Positions 1 through 8,996 of a stretch of DNA of 64,000 bases are shown one piece after another; within the stretch, counting starts at the first letter, position 1; every line of letters begins with the position of its first letter. The position numbers and the translations under genes were made by a program. Source of the DNA: Pseudomonadota bacterium. GTDB taxonomy: Bacteria > Myxococcota_A > UBA796 > SXON01. The notes below the pieces were generated by a model. The model was given only the letters and a program-made list of their open reading frames with translations, was not told the DNA's origin and ran no database searches. The stretch lies in contig JAUXTN010000211.1 in assembly GCA_030684355.1 (NCBI GenBank), positions 25,751 to 89,750 of the forward strand, given 5' to 3'.

Positions 1-1
1 G

Positions 2-220
2 CCCGTCGCGGTGGACGAGGTGTACACGTTCACCCACACCGAGGAGCCCATCTCGATCCTCGAGATCCCCTCGGAGGCCTTCCTCCGGAAGAGCACCTAC
101 GTCGTGGGCGTCGCGGGCATGCAGGTGGCGGACCCGCTCTCGTTCGAGGGCGTGAACACCTCGGTCTCCGCGTTCCTCGCGGGCCGGCTGGCAGTGGGGC
201 TCCTCGCGGTTACCGAGTGA
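2..220 (+). CDS. C-terminal part of an unidentified protein
   Basis: An open frame enters from the left edge and stops with TGA at 218-220, giving at least 73 residues. A GTG at position 11 could be an internal valine or a start; nothing at the window edge decides it. The visible part is mixed hydrophobic and acidic, ends LAVGLLAVTE and has no recognisable motif. It converges on sppA, whose stop lies 37 bases away. No function is proposed. Confidence 0.5.
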   Translation, partial: PVAVDEVYTFTHTEEPISILEIPSEAFLRKSTYVVGVAGMQVADPLSFEGVNTSVSAFLAGRLAVGLLAVTE

Positions 221-256
221 GCCATGCCGCCCTCCGCCCGCGGCGCGGGGCGGGCG

Positions 257-2074
257 CTACTCGATGGTGAGGCTGCCGGGCAGCATCGCGGCCACGCCGC
301 CGTCTTCGAGGACGCGGCTCAGCGCGAAGAGCCGCCCGTAGCTCTCGCGGACGCCCGGGATCATCATCTCCGCGGGGACCTCCGCCTTCTGCAGGTCCTC
401 GAGGAGCTGGTCGACGAACGTGCGGCGCTTCGGGAGCCGCAGGATGTTGATGTCCTCGTCCTCGGCGATGTCGGCCAGCGTGCGCGCCCTGGCCAGGGCG
501 ACGTCGAGCCCGCCGAGTTCGTCCACCAGGCCGCGCTCCTTGGCCTGCACGCCGGTCCACACGCGGCCCTGGGCGACCTCGTGCACCTGCTCGCGCGTCA
601 TGTTGCGGCCGTCCGCCACGCGCGTGAGGAATACCTGGTAGAAGCCCTCCAGGAACTCCCGGAACTTCGCACGCTCCAGGTCGTTGAAGTCGCTCGTGGA
701 GGACAAGAGCCCCGAGAGCTGACCGCGCTGGTAGGTGTGCATCGTGATGCCGAGCTTCTCGTAGAGGCCGGCGAGGTTCATCTTGCCGCCGAAGACGCCG
801 ATGCTGCCCGTGAGCGTGCCGGGCTCGGCCACGATCGCGTCCGCTGCGGCGGCGATGTAGTAGCCGCCGCTCGCCGCGTAGTCGCCCATCGAGACGACGA
901 CGGGCTTCCCGGCCTCCCGCGTGCGCTTGATGTCGTGCCACATCGCGTCGGAAGCGAGGCCGCTGCCGCCGGGGGAGTTCACGCGGAGCACCACGGCCAC
1001 CACGTCATCGTCCTCGCGGACCTCCTTGAGCATCTCGGCGATCGTACGGTCACCCACCATCGAGCCGCCGAACATCGGGCTGCCCGACTCGCCGCTGATG
1101 ATCTGGCCCTCGGCGTGCACCACGGCGATGGTCTTCCGGGCGCCCAGGGCCGAGTCGTTCTCGTGGTAGTCGTTGAGCTCGGTGCGCTCCTCGCCCGCGA
1201 GGCCCTCGCGGACCTCGTCGCGGTACTTCAACCCGTCCACGAGGCCCGCGGCCAGGGCCCCCTCGGGCGTGATCGGCGGGTTGTCCACGATGGCGCGGAC
1301 CTGGTCACCGGTGAGCCCACGGCCCGCGGCGATCCCGTCTGTCAGCTGGGCGTAGAGGCTGTCGAGCATCGACTCCGTCGCGATGGAGGCGGCCTCGGAG
1401 GGGCCGGTACGCTGGAAGGGCTCGATGGCGCTCTTGAAGTCCCCGACGTGCTCGAAGTTGGAGCTCACGCCGAGCTTCTCCAGCGTGCCGGCGTAGTACT
1501 CCGTCGTGATCGAGAAGCCGTTGAGCAGGATGAGGCCCGCGGGGGCGATGTAGACGTTGTCGCACGCGCTGGCGAGGAAGTACGACTTGTTGTCGAAGGT
1601 CTCCCCGTAGGCGTGGCAGGGCTTCCCCGAGGCCGTGAAGGCCGCGATCGCGTCGTGCAGCTCCTGGGTGGCGCCCCAGCCGGTCGAGACGTCCCCGATC
1701 TCCAGGTAGAGGCCCTTGATGCGCGGGTCCCCGGCGGCCCGGCGGATGTCCGCGGCGACCTCGGTGACGAGCGGCGGGAAGTCGGAGGGGTCCATGACGA
1801 AGCCCACGTCCCCCGGGGCGTCGGTGAGGCCGCGGCCGAGGTCGATCTCCAGGAAGCTGTCCTCCGTGACGCCGGCGCCCGGGAGGCCGTCCCGCGCGAA
1901 GAACACGATGCCGGCGGTCGCCGCGGCGAGCGTCACGAGGCCCATGACGCTGATGCCGATGAGCAGACGAGCGCCTCGGCCGGAACGTCGGGGCCGCGGG
2001 GCCTGCGGCGTCGGCCCGGAGTTGGGCCCCGCGGTCGGGGGGCCCGCTGTCTCGGGGCCGGTCGTGTCGTTCAT
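257..2074 (-). CDS. sppA: Signal peptide peptidase SppA, long (tandem-domain) type
   Basis: 605-residue membrane-anchored serine protease that degrades signal peptides left in the membrane after secretion. A Pro/Gly-rich N-terminus of about 35 residues precedes one membrane segment (about residues 37-60). Two ClpP-like domains follow, as in the long E. coli-type SppA. The Ser/Lys dyad is visible: Lys about 214 in VGDFKSAIEPF and Ser about 402 in YAASGGYYIA. The ATG at 2074 is chosen because GGAG lies seven bases upstream and the membrane segment is then well placed; an open frame continues 30 codons further up but is compositionally unlike the protein. The alpha/beta-hydrolase gene lies 167 bases upstream on the same strand. 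Confidence 0.93.
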   Translation of the reverse strand: MNDTTGPETAGPPTAGPNSGPTPQAPRPRRSGRGARLLIGISVMGLVTLAAATAGIVFFARDGLPGAGVTEDSFLEIDLGRGLTDAPGDVGFVMDPSDFPPLVTEVAADIRRAAGDPRIKGLYLEIGDVSTGWGATQELHDAIAAFTASGKPCHAYGETFDNKSYFLASACDNVYIAPAGLILLNGFSITTEYYAGTLEKLGVSSNFEHVGDFKSAIEPFQRTGPSEAASIATESMLDSLYAQLTDGIAAGRGLTGDQVRAIVDNPPITPEGALAAGLVDGLKYRDEVREGLAGEERTELNDYHENDSALGARKTIAVVHAEGQIISGESGSPMFGGSMVGDRTIAEMLKEVREDDDVVAVVLRVNSPGGSGLASDAMWHDIKRTREAGKPVVVSMGDYAASGGYYIAAAADAIVAEPGTLTGSIGVFGGKMNLAGLYEKLGITMHTYQRGQLSGLLSSTSDFNDLERAKFREFLEGFYQVFLTRVADGRNMTREQVHEVAQGRVWTGVQAKERGLVDELGGLDVALARARTLADIAEDEDINILRLPKRRTFVDQLLEDLQKAEVPAEMMIPGVRESYGRLFALSRVLEDGGVAAMLPGSLTIE

Positions 2075-2241
2075 CGGTAAGCTCCAGTGGATTCGCGAAA
2101 GGCGCCTATCACGGTGCGCTGGCGCCGAGCCGGCACGGCCCCGGTCGAGGGGCCGCCCTTGCACCGCCGCGGGCGCGGATGACGAAGAGTCTGGACACCG
2201 AACGCGTCATCGTCACCGGGTGGACGTCGTGTCCGCCGCGA

Positions 2242-3360
2242 TCAGCCCCAACAGCGGCGCCGGTGCTGATCCAGGAACGGGAGGACGCGGGCGTGCACCT
2301 CCGCCGGGGCGCGTGCACCGAGCAGCGGATCGAGGTGGCCCCACCCCCCGGTCAACGCCACGAGCGGCGCGGCGAGGGCCTCCGCGGCGGGCCAGGCCGC
2401 GGCGGGCGGACACGCGGGGTCGTCGTCGCCCGCGAAGACGAGGGCGGGAAACGGTCGGAGCGCGCTCGTGACGTCGAGCCGGCCCGAGGCGTCGGTGAGG
2501 TGGCCGCTCGCGACCCAGCGCGCCATCTGCCGGATGACGCCCCCGTGCAGATCGCCGGCGGCGTAGCGCAGTCGCGCCCTCGCGACGGGGCCGGGCGTGT
2601 CGGGGGAGGCGATCTGCTCGCCGGTCGTGACGAAAGGGGACGCGAGCTGCTGGAGGCGACGGCCCGGGATGACCCAGCCGGCCGGGAGCAGCGCCGCGAC
2701 GAGCCCGGCGTTCCGCGCGGCCGAGACGCCGGCGGAGAAGCGTACGGCGCCGCACATCGTGACGAGCGCGGCCATCCCGTCGGTGCCGGCGAGCGCCATC
2801 CGGAGGTAGAGCGCCTGCGCGCCGAGCCCGTGCCCGACGCAGAGCACCTGGTCGAACCCGCTGTGGACGCGGACGGCGTCGAGCGCGGCGCCGAGGTCGT
2901 GCGTGGCGACGTCGTCCAGCGAGAAGGGGCGGGCGCCTTCGGGGGGGAGGGCGCTCCGGTCGCCGCGGTGCTCCAGCAGGTAGACGGAGTACCCGGCTGT
3001 CGCGAGCGTGGCCGCGAGGCAGCGGCCGCGCTCGAGCGAGAAGTCGCGGTGGGTCCCGCCGACGCCATGGGCGAGCAGTACGGGCTCCCCGGCCGTGCCC
3101 GGCGCGGCGCGGACGTGGAAGAGCGGCGCGCGCCACCCGTCGTCCGCGGTGTAGTACACGCGCGGCAACGGCTCGCCGGGCCCCCCGGCGGTGAAGGGGT
3201 CGCGGGTGCGCGCCTGGACCACGCGGAAGGTCAGGCCGAGGGCGGCGTCTCCGACCCAGCGGGCGATGGCCGGCGCGGGGGAGGGGGGCCATGCGGCGGG
3301 GCGGGGCGCGGGGACGGAGGCGTCGTCCACGGAGGCCGGCATGGCGCGGGGATCAGGCAT
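2242..3360 (-). CDS. Alpha/beta-hydrolase-fold protein with a serine-less nucleophile elbow
   Basis: 372 residues. The fold is recognisable from the oxyanion-region strand LLAHGVGGTHRDF (about residues 94-106), an elbow GHGLGAQ, an acidic strand FPALVFAGDDDPACPP and a histidine in GGWGHLDPLLG near the C-terminus. The elbow reads G-H-G-L-G, whereas active family members read G-H-S-x-G, so the nucleophile position is glycine. The protein is most like the larger lipase/polyester-synthase-like hydrolases. Either it is a non-catalytic member or it uses another chemistry; no substrate can be given. No signal peptide or membrane segment is obvious. It lies upstream of sppA on the same strand. Confidence 0.75.
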   Translation of the reverse strand: MPDPRAMPASVDDASVPAPRPAAWPPSPAPAIARWVGDAALGLTFRVVQARTRDPFTAGGPGEPLPRVYYTADDGWRAPLFHVRAAPGTAGEPVLLAHGVGGTHRDFSLERGRCLAATLATAGYSVYLLEHRGDRSALPPEGARPFSLDDVATHDLGAALDAVRVHSGFDQVLCVGHGLGAQALYLRMALAGTDGMAALVTMCGAVRFSAGVSAARNAGLVAALLPAGWVIPGRRLQQLASPFVTTGEQIASPDTPGPVARARLRYAAGDLHGGVIRQMARWVASGHLTDASGRLDVTSALRPFPALVFAGDDDPACPPAAAWPAAEALAAPLVALTGGWGHLDPLLGARAPAEVHARVLPFLDQHRRRCWG

Positions 3361-3667
3361 GCCCCGTCCAAGCCGGCGTGACTGCCGGCGGGGAGGGGGT
3401 CCAGAGAGGACGGACAGGGGCGCGCGGGGGCGAACAACAAGAGCGGCGGCGGGCGGACATTCGCCCCATCGTCAACGGCCACGCCACGGGAGCAAGCGAG
3501 AAATACTCAACTTCAGCGGTCGGAACAACAATCGCGCGAACCTGCCCGTCCTCAAGGAAAACCGGCTCGACTCCCTTCAACGGTGGCTTCAGGGTCGGTC
3601 TTGCCATGTCAAGGGCAGGTATAGCATGTAGCGAGTTGTCATGGAAGCAACCGAGCCCCGTCGGGGT
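3361..3667. other. 307-base gap with lower G+C; no convincing gene
   Basis: This is the longest gene-free stretch. Its right half (about 3480-3650) is clearly less G+C-rich than the surroundings. On the minus strand an extended -10-like TGCTATAC (about 3619-3626) has TTGCTT 17 to 18 bases upstream, and a TTGACA lies at 3607-3612; these could drive the hydrolase gene. A small stem CCCC-GTC-GGGG (3655-3665) just past the ppiD-like stop may help end that transcript. An 84-codon minus-strand frame (3353-3607) fills much of the gap, but its second half is Arg/Pro-rich and looks non-coding. Confidence 0.4.
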
Positions 3668-5140
3668 TCAGTTCTTGTTGCGCTCGATCTTCGCGCGCGA
3701 GACCACGTCCGCCCGCCACTGCTCGAGGAAGGCGGCGCGGCGCTGCGCCACGAGCCGCCCTTCGAGCATGGTGCGGGTGTCCTCGAAGCGCGTGGGATCC
3801 GCCTCGGTGCGCGCGGCGACGGACACGACGAAGACGTTGTCCTTCAGCTTGAGCGGCACGGGCACGACGTAGCCCATGGGCGCCTTCTCGATCTGCTGGC
3901 GGAGCTCGGGGCTCTCGCCGAGGCGCGGGACCTCGGGGTCGGCGAGGCTGAACTCGCCGGTCGTGTCGGCGGTGAGGCGTCGCGTGGCGAGCAGTTCCGT
4001 GGGAGGCGAGCCGTTGGCCTTCCACGCCTCGATGACCTTGCCGGCGAACGCCTCGACCACGGCGGGTGCGCGCTCTTCCTTCAGCATCGAGACGGCGATG
4101 TCGGGCTTCGCCTCGTCCAGCGTGATGACCTTGGCGTCCTGGATGTCCTCCACGAGGAGGATCTGCAGGCCGCGGCCGGTCTTCACGACGCTCGACACCT
4201 TGCCCTTGCCGGCGGCCTCGGCCGCGGTGACGAGGGCGGGATCGATCTGATCCTTCGCCTGGAGGCCGAGGAGCCCGCCGCTCGACGCGCTGAGGTCCTC
4301 GCTCCAGCGCTTCGCGAGCTCCTCGAAGTCGGCGCCGCTCGAAGCTTCCGCGCGGACGGCCTCGGCGCGCGCCTGCACGGCGGCCTCGTCGGCCCCGGGG
4401 AGGTCGGTGCGGAGCAGGATCGTGCGGAGCTGGAACCGCTTCGGAAGGTTGTAGAAGCGGTCGTAGGACTCGTCGTACCGGGCCTTGATGCGGTCCGCGT
4501 TCTGCGTCACGAAGGCGTCGCGGTCGGCGTCGGTCACGGTCACGTCGTCGAGGAACGCCACGATCGGCAGCCGCACGAAGGCGAGGTCGAGGGTGGTCTC
4601 CTGCTTCTGGTACTCGGCGCGGAGCTCCTGCTCGCTGATCGCCACGGAGCGGCTCGCGAAGTCCGCCAGCTTCTGGACGAGCAGTCCGCGGTGCACGCTG
4701 AGCTCGAACTGGCCGCGGTTCATCCCGTTCGCCTTCAGTAGGCGAAGGTAGGTCTTCTCGTCGAACTTCCCGTCCGCGCCGAGGAAGCTCGGGATCTTGA
4801 CGAGGTCGCGCGCGACCTCCTCCTCGGAGACGCTGATGCCGAGGCGGTCGGCCTCCTGCACCAGGGCCTCCTCCTCGATGAGGCTCGTGAGCACGCGGCC
4901 CTCGAGGTCCTTCTGCTCGTCCTCGGTGAGGTTCCGGTCGGCCTGGCGCGCCTGGAGCTTGTAGGCGCGGCGGAAGTCGCTGTCGGAGATCGACTGCCCG
5001 TTCACCGACGCGTAGATCACGTTGTCGGAATTGCCGTTGTTGCCGGCACCCCAGAAGATGAAGACCGCGACCACGACGCCGATGAGCAGGCGGGTGGCGG
5101 TGCTGTCTGTGCCCTTGCGGAGGTTCTCGAGGACGGACAT
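3668..5140 (-). CDS. Membrane-anchored periplasmic foldase, PpiD/SurA-like parvulin
   Basis: 490 residues. A short cytoplasmic N-terminus (MSVLENLRKGTDS) is followed by one membrane segment (about residues 17-33), then SurA_N-like chaperone helices and a central parvulin-type peptidyl-prolyl isomerase domain (about residues 235-335, starting near LPKRFQLRTILL and containing FEELAKRWSEDLSASSGGLLG). The order matches PpiD, which assists folding of exported proteins at the Sec translocon. The start at 5140 puts the membrane segment at the usual place; 15 more in-frame codons exist upstream but carry no supporting signal. Divergent from mreB across 172 bases. Confidence 0.85.
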   Translation of the reverse strand: MSVLENLRKGTDSTATRLLIGVVVAVFIFWGAGNNGNSDNVIYASVNGQSISDSDFRRAYKLQARQADRNLTEDEQKDLEGRVLTSLIEEEALVQEADRLGISVSEEEVARDLVKIPSFLGADGKFDEKTYLRLLKANGMNRGQFELSVHRGLLVQKLADFASRSVAISEQELRAEYQKQETTLDLAFVRLPIVAFLDDVTVTDADRDAFVTQNADRIKARYDESYDRFYNLPKRFQLRTILLRTDLPGADEAAVQARAEAVRAEASSGADFEELAKRWSEDLSASSGGLLGLQAKDQIDPALVTAAEAAGKGKVSSVVKTGRGLQILLVEDIQDAKVITLDEAKPDIAVSMLKEERAPAVVEAFAGKVIEAWKANGSPPTELLATRRLTADTTGEFSLADPEVPRLGESPELRQQIEKAPMGYVVPVPLKLKDNVFVVSVAARTEADPTRFEDTRTMLEGRLVAQRRAAFLEQWRADVVSRAKIERNKN

Positions 5141-5229
5141 GTTGCGAAACCGGGAAGCGGGCGCATCTAAGGCCTGTCGGCTCACCTTTCAAGCGTCGCG
5201 TCACAAGCGTCAGGTTTCGAGCCTCAGTC

Positions 5230-5259
5230 TTGTCGGGTCAAGGGGCCGCGTGCTACAAG
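5230..5259 (+). promoter_or_regulatory. Candidate sigma-70-type promoter for mreB
   Basis: TTGTCG at 5230-5235 and an extended -10 (TG-C-TACAAG, 5251-5259) are 18 bases apart. The predicted transcript start near 5266 leaves a leader of about 47 bases before the mreB ATG. Inferred from consensus only. Confidence 0.38.
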
Positions 5260-5312
5260 CGGGCTCCCGCCTGCGCGTCTCCCGACGCGCGCCCCCTCCG
5301 CCCGGACGCCCC

Positions 5313-6338
5313 ATGTTCAATTCCGTGCTCGGCATGTTCTCTCAGGACATGGCCATCGACCTCGGTACCGCGAACACGCTGGTGTACGTGAAGGGCAGGG
5401 GGATCGTCTGTAATGAGCCGTCCGTGGTGGCGATTCATCACGACAAGAAGGGCAACAAGAACGTCGTGGCGGTGGGAACGCGGGCCAAGGCGATGCTGGG
5501 GCGTTGCCCCGCGGACATCCAGGCCATCCGGCCCCTGAAGGACGGCGTCATCGCCGACTTCGAGGTGACCGAGGCGATGCTCCGCTACTTCATCGAGCGC
5601 GTGAACGGGCGCGGCCGGTTCGTGGCGCCGCGCATGGTCGTCTGCATCCCCTACGGCACGACCGAGGTGGAGAAGCGCGCGGTGCGCGAGTCCGCGGAGT
5701 CGGCCGGCGCGCGCAAGGTCTACCTGATCGAAGAGCCCATCGCGGCCGCGATCGGCGCGGACCTGCCGATCACGGAGCCCACGGGCAACATGATCGTGGA
5801 CATCGGCGGCGGCACCACCGAGGTGGCCGTCATCTCCATGGCCGGCATCGTCTACAGCCGCTCGATCAAGGTCGGCGGCGACCACATGGACGACGCCATC
5901 AGCCAGCACATCCGGCGGCGCCACGACCTGCTCATCGGGCCCCGCACCGCCGAGCAGATCAAGATCCAGCTCGGAAACGCCTCGTGCGACGGGCAACTGC
6001 GCGAGATGCAGGTGAAGGGCCGGGACCTCATCCGGGGCTTCCCGCGCACGATCACGGTCCACTCGGACGAGGTGCGCGACGCGCTCGAAGAGCCGATCCA
6101 GCTCATCGTGGATGCCGTCGTGGCGTCCCTGGAGCGTACGCCGCCCGAGCTGCTCGGGGACATCGTCGACCGCGGCATCATCATGACGGGCGGCGGCGCC
6201 CTGCTCGGCCGGCTCGACTACGTCATCAGCCAGGCGACGGGCCTGCCGGTCATCATCGACGACGATCCGCTCTCCGCCGTGGTCAAGGGCTCGGGGCGCG
6301 CGCTCGAGGAGATGGATCTCCTCGGGCTGATCAGCTAG
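5313..6338 (+). CDS. mreB: Rod-shape determining actin homologue MreB
   Basis: 341 residues, the usual length. MreB is a membrane-associated ATP-binding filament that directs lateral cell-wall synthesis. The N-terminus MFNSVLGMFSQDMAIDLGTA carries the phosphate-1 motif (DLGTANT). The phosphate-2 motif is DIGGGTTEVAVIS and the adenosine motif MTGGGALLGRLD is near residue 290. The ATG at 5313 is chosen because it gives the canonical N-terminus; the frame stays open for 97 codons upstream through a promoter region. The customary mreC, mreD, pbp2 and rodA partners do not follow: the next gene is convergent trxA. Confidence 0.97.
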   Translation: MFNSVLGMFSQDMAIDLGTANTLVYVKGRGIVCNEPSVVAIHHDKKGNKNVVAVGTRAKAMLGRCPADIQAIRPLKDGVIADFEVTEAMLRYFIERVNGRGRFVAPRMVVCIPYGTTEVEKRAVRESAESAGARKVYLIEEPIAAAIGADLPITEPTGNMIVDIGGGTTEVAVISMAGIVYSRSIKVGGDHMDDAISQHIRRRHDLLIGPRTAEQIKIQLGNASCDGQLREMQVKGRDLIRGFPRTITVHSDEVRDALEEPIQLIVDAVVASLERTPPELLGDIVDRGIIMTGGGALLGRLDYVISQATGLPVIIDDDPLSAVVKGSGRALEEMDLLGLIS

Positions 6339-6345
6339 CTCGCGA

Positions 6346-6379
6346 GCGCCCAAAAAGAGGAGAGGGCGCCCGTGCGCCC
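6346..6379. other. Overlapping hairpins between convergent mreB and trxA
   Basis: Three short arms GCGCCC (6346-6351), GGGCGC (6364-6369) and GCGCCC (6374-6379) can pair as two mutually exclusive hairpins. The left one has an A-rich 12-base loop, the right one a CCGT loop. There is no U-tract after either stem, so a role as a bidirectional terminator is only suggested by the convergent position. Confidence 0.35.
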
Positions 6380-6406
6380 CCCCACCGTCCGCGCGATGCG
6401 CAGAGA

Positions 6407-6742
6407 TCAGGCCGTGAGCACCTTGGCGATCAGCGAGTCCAGCGCGGACTTGCTCATCGAGCCGACCTTGCGCTCGAAGACCTTGCCGCCCTTGAAGAAG
6501 ATCAGGGTGGGGATCGACTGGACGCCGAACTGGTTCGGGGTGACCGTGTTCTGGTCGATGTCGATCTTGCAGACCTTCAACTGGCCCTTCTTCTCCTCGG
6601 CCACCTGGTCGAGGAGGGGAGCGATTGCCTTGCAGGGCCCGCACCAGACGGCCGTGAAGTCGAGGAGGACAGGCACGTCGCTCTCGAGCACCTGGTGCTT
6701 GAAGTCGGCGTCGGTGATGTTCAGAACGTTGGCGCTGGCCAT
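6407..6742 (-). CDS. trxA: Thioredoxin
   Basis: 111 residues, normal for thioredoxin. The redox motif WCGPC (about residues 33-37) sits in FTAVWCGPCKAIAPLL, and the cis-proline loop is VQSIPTLIFFKGG. It reduces disulfides of cytoplasmic proteins. The ATG at 6742 gives the standard N-terminus and is preceded by GGGAG; the frame is open further upstream but lacks thioredoxin-like sequence. A CATAAT box lies just upstream. Divergent from the receiver/J-domain gene by 71 bases. Confidence 0.95.
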   Translation of the reverse strand: MASANVLNITDADFKHQVLESDVPVLLDFTAVWCGPCKAIAPLLDQVAEEKKGQLKVCKIDIDQNTVTPNQFGVQSIPTLIFFKGGKVFERKVGSMSKSALDSLIAKVLTA

Positions 6743-6766
6743 GATACTCCCAAGGGGTCCAAGCTC

Positions 6767-6793
6767 ATTATGATCCGGCCCTGGTGCGGGCAA
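6767..6793 (-). promoter_or_regulatory. Candidate promoter for trxA
   Basis: On the minus strand TTGCCC (6788-6793) and CATAAT (6767-6772) are separated by 15 bases. The -10 matches consensus in five of six positions; the spacing is short. It would give a leader of about 18 bases before trxA. Confidence 0.4.
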
Positions 6794-6813
6794 CGAGCCG
6801 GGCGAGGATGTGT

Positions 6814-8688
6814 ATGGGTCGGATACTGGCGGTGGACGATGACGCTCTTTCACGTGCGGTCATGGTCGATGCGCTGCGTTCCTTGGGGCACGAAGTCGTC
6901 GTCGTAGCGTCGGGGGCGGAGGCCCTCGCGCGCCTGGATCGCGACGCTTTCGACGTGATGATCACGGACATCGTGATGCCCGGCATGGACGGGTTGGAGC
7001 TCGCCCGCCGCGTCGCGGAGCGCCCGAACCGCCTGCCGGTGCTCCTCGTGAGCGGCGCGGCCCGGGTCGACGTGCGCGCCGCGCCGAACGCCGGGTTCCT
7101 CCCCAAGCCGCTCGACGCGGACCGTCTCGGCCGCTTCCTCGACGGCCTGCTGGGCGGCCCGAAGCGCGGTCCTACGCCCGCGCCCGCCGCCCAATGGAGC
7201 GGGCCCGAGTTCCTGGCGTCCGTGGCGGGGACGATCGACCAGTTCCCGCCCGTGCGCGTGCTCTTCCTCGCCTACCGCGTGGTCGCGTCGGGCGCGGTGC
7301 GCGTGGAGAAGGACGGCCGCGCCGCGCTCATCGGCCTGCGCGCGGGGAACGTCGTCTACGTCACCGGGGTCCCCGGCCTGTTCGGGGGCCTCGCGGTTCC
7401 GGACGATCTGATCGACGGCCTCGGCGCCGCCGTCGCTGGCGGGTGCCCGCCGGACCGCGCGCTGGCGACCGCCGCGGAGGGCCTCGGCGTGTGGCTCGGC
7501 GGCCTGGTCGACGCCCGCGGGGGCAAGGTCTCCTTCGATTCGCGGTGGATGCCGCCGGCCGGCGCGTTCCCCCTGCCCGAGCCCGTCCCGCGCATGCTCG
7601 CCCGCGGCCTCGCGGTCGGGCGCCCCGATGCCGTCGTCGCCCGCACGTGGCGCGCCCTCGAGACCGCCACGCTCTCGCTCCGCATGCCCGACGATTCGGC
7701 GGAGTCACGCTGGGGGATCGACGCCACCTCGATGCGCGTCCTCCGGATCGCCCCCCGCGCCCGCACGGTCGACGCCCTCCTCCGCGAGGCCGCCGGCACC
7801 GACCCCGCCCGGCGCACGGACGTCCTGCGCGCCCTCGACACCCTCCTGGTCCTCGGCCTCCTCGTGGTGGACGGCGGCCGGTTCGACGACCGGACGCCGG
7901 TGAAGCTGAACCGCCCGCCCGCGGATCCCACCCAGGAGGACTCGCGCGTGCGCCGCCTCGCGGAGGCCTCCGTGGCGATGGAGGGTGCGCACCCCATCGA
8001 GGTCCTGGAGCTCGCGGAGCGCCGCACGGTCACGGAGGACGATGTCGCCAACGCCTACCGCGAGATCTCCCGCCGCTACCACCCCGACACGTTCTTCAAC
8101 GCGCCGCCCGCCGTGCGCGTCCTCGCCGAGACCTGCTTCTCCCGCGTGAACGGCGCGTACGACGCCCTGCGCGTGCCCGGCGGGCTTGGCGAGGCGAAGC
8201 GGTTCCTGGATGCCCGGGCGCGGGGGGTTCAATTCGTGAGCGAGAAGGACCACCTCACCGCGCGGGTGGCGTTCCGACGCGCCGAGGTCGCGTACCGCGC
8301 GCGGGACTGGAAGGCCGCCGACGTGCTCTTCCAGGAGGCCGCGCGGCTCGACGGGAACGCGTGGCCGCACCGCATGTACGCCGCCTACGGTGGGTGGCTC
8401 GCGAAGCGGCTGACGGCGGACCAGGCGGTCGCGGCGCTCGACGCGATCCAGGTGCCCGAGGCCGTGCGGATGGCGGAGATCCTCGTGCACTCGGGCAACG
8501 TCCTCAAGCTCGAGGCGCGGGAAGCGGAGGCCATCGTGCGCTACCGCGCCGCGGGTCAGAAGGATCCCACCAACCGCGAGGCCCAGCGCGAGATCCGGCT
8601 CTACGAGGTGCGGAACCCCGCGGCGCCGAAGCCCGGTGCCTCCGGGGGCGGCATCTTCGGGGGGTTGATCGGTCGAAAGAAGGAGTAG
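6814..8688 (+). CDS. Receiver–(DUF4388-like)–J-domain–TPR signalling protein
   Basis: 624 residues. An N-terminal CheY-like receiver has the acidic pocket VDDD, phosphoacceptor Asp about 52 in ITDIVMPGMDG and the conserved Lys in FLPKPLD. The middle region (about 130-350) resembles DUF4388/PATAN-type domains found in predatory and social bacteria. A J-domain follows near residues 395-450 with an intact HPD (about 423-425) in ISRRYHPDTFF, then two or three TPR-like helical hairpins to a Gly-rich tail. It may couple a phosphorelay to DnaK recruitment, which is inference. The ATG at 6814 is chosen because it puts the receiver at the N-terminus. No cognate kinase is adjacent. Confidence 0.85.
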   Translation: MGRILAVDDDALSRAVMVDALRSLGHEVVVVASGAEALARLDRDAFDVMITDIVMPGMDGLELARRVAERPNRLPVLLVSGAARVDVRAAPNAGFLPKPLDADRLGRFLDGLLGGPKRGPTPAPAAQWSGPEFLASVAGTIDQFPPVRVLFLAYRVVASGAVRVEKDGRAALIGLRAGNVVYVTGVPGLFGGLAVPDDLIDGLGAAVAGGCPPDRALATAAEGLGVWLGGLVDARGGKVSFDSRWMPPAGAFPLPEPVPRMLARGLAVGRPDAVVARTWRALETATLSLRMPDDSAESRWGIDATSMRVLRIAPRARTVDALLREAAGTDPARRTDVLRALDTLLVLGLLVVDGGRFDDRTPVKLNRPPADPTQEDSRVRRLAEASVAMEGAHPIEVLELAERRTVTEDDVANAYREISRRYHPDTFFNAPPAVRVLAETCFSRVNGAYDALRVPGGLGEAKRFLDARARGVQFVSEKDHLTARVAFRRAEVAYRARDWKAADVLFQEAARLDGNAWPHRMYAAYGGWLAKRLTADQAVAALDAIQVPEAVRMAEILVHSGNVLKLEAREAEAIVRYRAAGQKDPTNREAQREIRLYEVRNPAAPKPGASGGGIFGGLIGRKKE

Positions 8689-8696
8689 GGGTTCCC

Positions 8697-8996
8697 CTAC
8701 CGGCAGACGCTCTCGCAGACCTCGAGGTCAGGCGGCACGTCGCAAGCGGCGGCCGCGTAGGTCGTCAGGCATGCGTCCGCCGCTGCGGCGTCGAACGCCT
8801 CGCAGGCCAGGGCGCCTTGATCCGCGAGCGCGCCCGTGGCGGCGTCGAGGGCGTCGAGGCAGTCGGCCTCGCTGGCGTACCCGGCGGCTCCCAGCGTGTC
8901 ACACGCGGTGTGCCGCGCGCAGATGGCGGCGGCGCGGTCGTCGAGGAAGGCCGTCACCTCGGGGCCGCGGCACCCGAGCGCCAGCATCAGCCACAT
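8697..8996 (-). CDS. Small Cys-rich lipoprotein (paralogue of the next gene upstream)
   Basis: 99 residues. MWLMLALGC is a short lipoprotein signal with Cys at about residue 9. The mature part has six further cysteines spaced as in its upstream neighbour: CxxHTACDTLGAAGY...DC matches CEWLDTCGELGTVGF...DC, so the two are tandem paralogues. The start overlaps the stop of that neighbour by 10 bases. The mature protein is probably disulfide-bonded on the envelope; function unknown. It ends 8 bases from the convergent J-domain gene. Confidence 0.7.
   Translation of the reverse strand: MWLMLALGCRGPEVTAFLDDRAAAICARHTACDTLGAAGYASEADCLDALDAATGALADQGALACEAFDAAAADACLTTYAAAACDVPPDLEVCESVCR

Noticed and set aside
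3353..3607. 84-codon minus-strand frame in the 3.4-3.6 kb gap
   Set aside because: The first 40 residues look plausible, but the rest is Arg/Pro-rich. It overlaps the next gene start and has no SD or homologue that I can recognise.
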